Assembly: GCA_937894115.1 (NCBI GenBank)
Contig: CALBFP010000010.1
Span: forward strand, 1-49,491
Direction: 5' to 3'
Origin: an uncultured euryarchaeote
GTDB taxonomy: Archaea > Thermoplasmatota > Poseidoniia > Poseidoniales > Poseidoniaceae
DNA length: 49,491 bases
The notes under the pieces are model-generated. The model saw nothing but the letters and a program-made list of their open reading frames with translations. It did not search any database and was not told the origin of the DNA. The position numbers and the translations under genes were made by a program. Positions 44,624 to 49,491 of this stretch are shown here, piece after piece (positions within the stretch are counted from its first letter, which is position 1; every line of letters begins with the position of its first letter).

Positions 44624-47600
44624 TCAGAAACGGCTGCCTGAACCACGTGCTCGAGCGGACGCCTTGAAACCGAAGTACAAGATGAGCACAATCAGCGCAA
44701 TGATTGTTATGATTACAATTGGATTCGATGTATCATCCGATCCCTGAACCACATATTCGATTCCGAAATCATCATCCACGAGATCGCCTTCAACGTACGG
44801 GCTGTCCTCTTCAGAAACTTCGACCCTAACATCATACCGTGTTATGCCTTGACTCGCCGCTTCGGGAAGTATAAATTCGAAATCCGTTGAACTGCTCGCT
44901 GAAACAGGTAGTGACTTGTTGAGGGTTACATCATCGTACGAGAGCGTAACGGTGACGTTTTCTGCCGAACGTAATCCGTCGTTATCGATAACAATCACGA
45001 CGAGGTTCGGTTCAACATCCGCAAATCCGTTGCTTTTGGAAACCGAGAGGTCCTCATCCCATTCCAAATCGATTCGTGCAGACTCTATCTTGATTTCTTG
45101 AGAAACCTGAGTCTCACCGTCCTCGCTCGTAATTCGAACCTCCATGGTCACAGACGATTCATCAAATCCTTCAGGTGCCGTAACAGCGAAAGCGAGTTCG
45201 CGAGTGTTTTCCTTTGCGACGGTCGCTACACCGTTCATTGGAGTGATGGTCCAACCTTCCAAATTGTTTACGACCGTGTAGGTGAAGGAATCATCACCGT
45301 TACCAAGATTGTTGATGGTCATCGACACGGTTGTCGAACCGCCCGGTGCAACACCTACAGTTGAAGTTGCATCGGTTATGTTCAATCCATAGGTTTGTGG
45401 AACTTCAACGTTGATCGATACCTCACTCATGTCTCCACTGTCAGCAGAGAATCGAATGTTCACGTCATGACCGTTCTCAAGCCACCATGCAGCCTCGACA
45501 GAGGGCAGCACGATTCGTGCACGAACGGTTGCTTCAAGCGTTGCATTCTCAGAAACATCACCGATACCGAGTTGTGCGGTCGTGGTCTCTATCCATTCTG
45601 GGTCCGATTCTGTACCATTGTAGAATTCAATCTTCCATTTGTCTTGATCAGGAGACACCGTTACGGTTCCAGTGACAACAAACGGGTCGTTGATCTCTGT
45701 TCCTTGGTAATTGGCGACAACATCGAATTCGATGGTTGTGTAATTCTCAGCATCGTTTTCGTTGACAACCGCACGCAAATCTCGGTTCTCGTCACCAAGA
45801 ACTGTAGCATTGGATACATTGGTTATGCTGAGCAATACGTCGCTGTTGGTCTTCCTGTTGTAATTCAACAAGGCATTTGTTCGTCCTTCGTCACCGTTGT
45901 CTATCGTAATTCCAGCGGTGTAATTCATCGTAAGGTCGCGTTGAACCGTAGTAAACTCGGAATTGAACGTGGCCGAGTCAGCAGGGAGCAGAACCTCAAG
46001 GGTTCCATCCGATTCCAGTGGAAGGTTCCAACTCTTACCGTCGCCAAGGTCGACTTCGACTTCGACGATTTCTGAGAGCGGAGATTCAGGATCCTCTGTT
46101 CCTGCATTGAACGTTTGCAAACCGAAGGAATCGAATTTTGTGGTCAAATCGACCCATCCACCTTTGCTCATCACAAGTTCAATGCTTCCGCCATTCAGGA
46201 CTTCAGCATCGAGCAATCCAACCGCAACACCGCCGCCGTTGAATGGAGCATCATCTTCGTAAACAACAACCACCCATTGTCCTGGTTCAAGCACTGCATT
46301 GAACGAGAGAACCTCATTCTCAAGAGTTCCTGAAACAGCAATGGATTCTTGCTGGTTTTCCGATGTTCCATAAAGCGTGATGGAAGCACCGTCGAGTCGA
46401 GTTGCATCGATGATATCGGTTACTGAGCCCGTAATGGTTACCTCAGCAGCCAACATCTCAATGTCCTGTGAAACGGGTTGGTTTTCAACAACATAGGTCC
46501 CTGTGTTGTTGTCATCGTAAGAGACAGAACCGAATCCGTCTTTGGAGACGGTTACGGTATAGTTCTCCATGATCGGTACATACATTCGCCATACACCAGA
46601 GGAATCGGTTGTTACGACCGTATCGATGGTTCCTCCTTGGATGGTCACATTCGCTTCCTTCACACCTTCATTGGCATCAGCGATGTCGTCCTCATTGGTA
46701 TCCCAGAAGGCCTTACCGCCGATTTCTACCTCCAACGCTGCATAGACGTTGCCAAGCGAGGTGTTGGCGTTGAGCAATACAGGTTCTGCAGAAGTGTCAA
46801 CGGTCCAATAACGCTGAGATGCAGACGCATTCATGTACAAACTCCATGTCCCTGGCATCAACAATTGCGAAGCGTTTCCGTCGGCATCGGACGGATTCAT
46901 GGTGATGTTACCGTACCCATCGTGACTTACCAAGACAACGCGCTTGCCAACGAGGTTGGAATCCGTTCCAGCCTCCTTCAACGTTAGAGAGACCTCCACG
47001 GTTTCAACCAAAGCAAGCGAAAGTTCGGTTCGCTGGCTTGAATCAGCATCGATGGTTATCGGCATTCGGAGCGACTCCATGACTCCATCACCGTTGATTG
47101 CAGGTGCAACCACAACAATGTATTCACCGCTTTGCACGTAGGCTGCGAAGGAACCGTCTTGGTCAACCGAGATCGGGACGTAGTCAGAACCGTCGGGTGT
47201 GGAAAGCAAGAAGCTCTCAACCATAGCAGAGCCGTTTGCAAACGAAACGGTTCCGTTCATGCGCCATTCATCGACGATTGGGACAAGAACGGGTTCTTCT
47301 GGACCGGTGAGACCGATTGGTATGACGTCGAGAACTCCGTTAACTTCCAAGGAGGCGTCGGATGCGTTGACATCGGATGCATCCAGATTGTCGGTCGATA
47401 TCGCATAAATACCTGGACTGAGAACAACCTCAACGATTCCATCCTCTGTGTAATCATCCGATGTAACATTGACCTGTTGACCGACTTCCGACACAGGAAT
47501 CAACTGGAAGTCGGGTCGGATGGCGGTTCCGTTTTCGAAGACACCGTCTCCCAAATCTGTGAACACGTTGAGCGTAACCGTGCTGTTGCTCGGATTCGCA

Positions 47601-49491
47601 ATCAAAGCAACTGGCTCTGGATTGTTACCGTCTTCCACAACGACCTCGTAGTCCGTAATCGGTGCTACGTTGTAATCCGCATCGGGAACGCTAAACGTCC
47701 ATGTACCGTCGAGAATTTGCATGATAAACGAACCCGATTGATCGGTTTTCGTCTTCCAAACAACACCATCTTCACCAACCGCATGGATTTCCACCGGTTC
47801 GTAATTTGGTATGTCTTGATTCCAGTTGGTTTCGTTATCAAAGAGATAAATTCCACCAACAACTGTTGCGGTCTGCAGAAGGAGAATCTCGTCGAGGTTG
47901 CTCATGCCTTCCGTCACATCAACTGTACGACCGTAGGCGACGCTTGAGACCGAACTTTGTACGTTCATGTTGAAGGTCATACCTGCTGGGAGCCGTTGAC
48001 TGTAGTTTCCGAAGGTATCGGTCACAGTTGTGAACTCTAAGCCGTTGCCATGGAAGCGCACAGCTGCGGAGCGGGCTGGTTCGGTAACTCTCGCTTCCTC
48101 AGGTTGTTCGAGCCATTCCTCGTAGGTAAGTCCTGCAACCTCAGGCGCTCTCACTGAGCCGTTAACCCAAACCGATGTGGAATAGGTAAACTCGAGATTG
48201 AGATCCGATTGTTCGACTTCAACTTCCTCGATTAGGATGTAGTCTTCATCGGTGTTGTCGCTTATCGACCATTCTCCAACCGGCAACTCCACGTAAACCA
48301 TTCCGTTTTCATCAGAAACGACGTCAACAGGTTCTATTCCGAGCGGATCGGAGAAGTTCACGACACGTCCAGCAACATCGAAGCCTTCTGGTCCGTTGAG
48401 TGTGATTGTTAAGTCGTACATCTCTGGAACGCCAATGTCAAAGGTGAGGTTTTCAGGCTCATCAAACACGAACATGCTTTGATTGAGTTCGTAAAAGCCA
48501 TCCTCGTCAAGGTCGACTCGGATGTAGTATTCACCCGCAGTAATAGGTCCGTAGCTGACATTGCCCTCATCATCGGAGACAAGAACAATCATGTTTTCCT
48601 CACCAAGTTCGGAATCAATGAGTTGAACTTCCTGATTTGGAAGGTTTTCACCTGACATGGTCATCAATTTGTCTGCGAACAACGACGCTGGTACGTTCAT
48701 CTGCAAGTCGAACGAAGCTTCTTGACCGACGTTGACCGGGTCAGGAAGAAGGATTTCACGACCGTTGGGCATGACTGCAATCATGTTGTACACACCCGGA
48801 ACGAGTCCCGTCTGATAGAACGAACCCGGTTCGACCATACTTCCACTGAACGCTCCAGGTCCGACGAAGGTACCGGTTCCGTTGAGGGTACCGATTCCTT
48901 GGAAGATACCCGTTCCCTCAAAGGTTTCACCGTTCAGTTCCTTGGTCAAGGTACTGATGCCGTCTGAAGTTAACCGACCGTTAGCAACCACTTGGCCATC
49001 CAAAAGATACGTCGAGAAGTCGGCGCCTTCAGAAATCAAACACAGCGTAGCGTTTTCATCTGGCATTGTATCGTTTTCGCCGCAGTCCAGCAGCGTTTCA
49101 TTTTCATCATCGAACTCAATGTAGTTGGCCTCGATGATACCTTTTCCGAACCACGTACCGTTACCTGAAAACACACGTCCATCCGAAATGTCTCGGGTGA
49201 AGTTTCCAGTAAAGTCGTAGGCTAGGGCCACGCCGTCACTGGTGAAGGTTCCTTCATCGGTAAACGTTGCCTGTCCTGTACCAACAAGACGGCGATTCTC
49301 ATCGGTTTCAAAAGATCCGTTTGTCGTGGTGAAGGTGTAGTTCTCAGTCATCGACCATATGTTTCTCAGGATGAAATCGGTTTCGACCAAAGGCTCACCA
49401 GAAAAGTCACCGTATCCAGACCACGTAACCGTTCCAGAAACACCCGAACTTTCAACTTCAATGTCCATCGCAGTTGTGACATCTTCGTGTC
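44624..49491 (-). CDS. Giant surface protein, N-terminus beyond window
   Basis: The frame stays open through the right edge, so the first methionine visible (49468) is internal and the real protein exceeds 1621 residues. The visible part starts with Gly-rich short repeats (about 10-215; G-T-G-x-F-x-G units) that look like a beta-solenoid or MORN-like region. Many carboxypeptidase-regulatory/PEGA-like beta-sandwich repeats follow (LPDPVNVGQEASFDL, DEDGFYELNQ and similar). NPCBM/NEW3-like domains with GxxxxVxxxIxNxG strands come next, then one membrane helix (about 1578-1600) and a short basic tail (KASARARGSGSRF). It is strongly acidic, with many sequons. An adhesin or cell-surface matrix role is likely but not shown. 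Confidence 0.75.
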   Translation of the reverse strand, partial: HEDVTTAMDIEVESSGVSGTVTWSGYGDFSGEPLVETDFILRNIWSMTENYTFTTTNGSFETDENRRLVGTGQATFTDEGTFTSDGVALAYDFTGNFTRDISDGRVFSGNGTWFGKGIIEANYIEFDDENETLLDCGENDTMPDENATLCLISEGADFSTYLLDGQVVANGRLTSDGISTLTKELNGETFEGTGIFQGIGTLNGTGTFVGPGAFSGSMVEPGSFYQTGLVPGVYNMIAVMPNGREILLPDPVNVGQEASFDLQMNVPASLFADKLMTMSGENLPNQEVQLIDSELGEENMIVLVSDDEGNVSYGPITAGEYYIRVDLDEDGFYELNQSMFVFDEPENLTFDIGVPEMYDLTITLNGPEGFDVAGRVVNFSDPLGIEPVDVVSDENGMVYVELPVGEWSISDNTDEDYILIEEVEVEQSDLNLEFTYSTSVWVNGSVRAPEVAGLTYEEWLEQPEEARVTEPARSAAVRFHGNGLEFTTVTDTFGNYSQRLPAGMTFNMNVQSSVSSVAYGRTVDVTEGMSNLDEILLLQTATVVGGIYLFDNETNWNQDIPNYEPVEIHAVGEDGVVWKTKTDQSGSFIMQILDGTWTFSVPDADYNVAPITDYEVVVEDGNNPEPVALIANPSNSTVTLNVFTDLGDGVFENGTAIRPDFQLIPVSEVGQQVNVTSDDYTEDGIVEVVLSPGIYAISTDNLDASDVNASDASLEVNGVLDVIPIGLTGPEEPVLVPIVDEWRMNGTVSFANGSAMVESFLLSTPDGSDYVPISVDQDGSFAAYVQSGEYIVVVAPAINGDGVMESLRMPITIDADSSQRTELSLALVETVEVSLTLKEAGTDSNLVGKRVVLVSHDGYGNITMNPSDADGNASQLLMPGTWSLYMNASASQRYWTVDTSAEPVLLNANTSLGNVYAALEVEIGGKAFWDTNEDDIADANEGVKEANVTIQGGTIDTVVTTDSSGVWRMYVPIMENYTVTVSKDGFGSVSYDDNNTGTYVVENQPVSQDIEMLAAEVTITGSVTDIIDATRLDGASITLYGTSENQQESIAVSGTLENEVLSFNAVLEPGQWVVVVYEDDAPFNGGGVAVGLLDAEVLNGGSIELVMSKGGWVDLTTKFDSFGLQTFNAGTEDPESPLSEIVEVEVDLGDGKSWNLPLESDGTLEVLLPADSATFNSEFTTVQRDLTMNYTAGITIDNGDEGRTNALLNYNRKTNSDVLLSITNVSNATVLGDENRDLRAVVNENDAENYTTIEFDVVANYQGTEINDPFVVTGTVTVSPDQDKWKIEFYNGTESDPEWIETTTAQLGIGDVSENATLEATVRARIVLPSVEAAWWLENGHDVNIRFSADSGDMSEVSINVEVPQTYGLNITDATSTVGVAPGGSTTVSMTINNLGNGDDSFTYTVVNNLEGWTITPMNGVATVAKENTRELAFAVTAPEGFDESSVTMEVRITSEDGETQVSQEIKIESARIDLEWDEDLSVSKSNGFADVEPNLVVIVIDNDGLRSAENVTVTLSYDDVTLNKSLPVSASSSTDFEFILPEAASQGITRYDVRVEVSEEDSPYVEGDLVDDDFGIEYVVQGSDDTSNPIVIITIIALIVLILYFGFKASARARGSGSRF

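Noticed and set aside
45395-46075. 226-codon plus-strand open frame, and the 271-codon one at 47132-47947
   Set aside because: Both are antisense to the edge-truncated giant surface protein; they are Val/Arg/Cys-rich without domain patterns.

Overview
The window looks like a chromosome segment from a planktonic marine archaeon, most probably Marine Group II (Poseidoniales, Thermoplasmatota). The archaeal signs are an archaeal-type S15 with its start motif, archaeosine synthase ArcS with its diagnostic motif, a UPF0201 protein, and three type IV pilin-like preproteins. AT-rich TATA boxes also lie 20-45 nt upstream of several starts. The lineage call is inferred from gene content and from the many giant secreted proteins; no rRNA is present to settle it. 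I found no tRNA, rRNA, CRISPR array or insertion sequence.

Layout. (a) 1-5.5 kb, looser and AT-richer: an edge-truncated ORF, a lipoprotein esterase, a small membrane protein, a polytopic membrane protein, a 21-residue Cys-rich micro-ORF, PdxH, and a single-pass membrane protein. (b) 5.5-11.7 kb, a minus-strand run in transcription order: ArcS, S15, a probable degenerate DHH protein, a small helical protein, a membrane/zinc-ribbon protein, and a CBS-pair protein. (c) 11.7-18.8 kb: a PPC-like surface protein; a minus-strand unit of glycosyltransferase, zinc-ribbon membrane protein and DnaJ; UPF0201; and a pyrrolidone-carboxylate-peptidase/Nudix fusion. (d) 19-31.6 kb, a four-gene minus-strand unit: a 1915-aa Ca-binding repeat protein, an 1808-aa anchored surface protein, a 146-aa soluble protein, and a metzincin lipoprotein. 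(e) 31.7-36.4 kb, plus strand: an MBL-fold hydrolase, then three overlapping pilin-like genes. (f) 36.4-49.5 kb, minus strand: an edge-truncated giant adhesin-like protein, a membrane-anchored subtilase, a 155-bp promoter region with four spaced repeats, a beta-helix surface protein, and, 13 bp further on, a wHTH-STAND-TPR regulator.

Together the window is a cell-surface and extracellular-processing region (about 30 of 49 kb) inserted around housekeeping translation, tRNA-modification and chaperone genes. The best candidates for new biology are four: the metallothionein-like micro-ORF at 3360-3425; the operon of repeat array, beta-helix surface protein and STAND regulator at 36358-43350; the peptidase-Nudix fusion at 17728-18711; and the degenerate DHH-like gene beside S15. 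Many starts are TTG or GTG and are chosen here by Shine-Dalgarno matches, so 5' ends are less certain than 3' ends.
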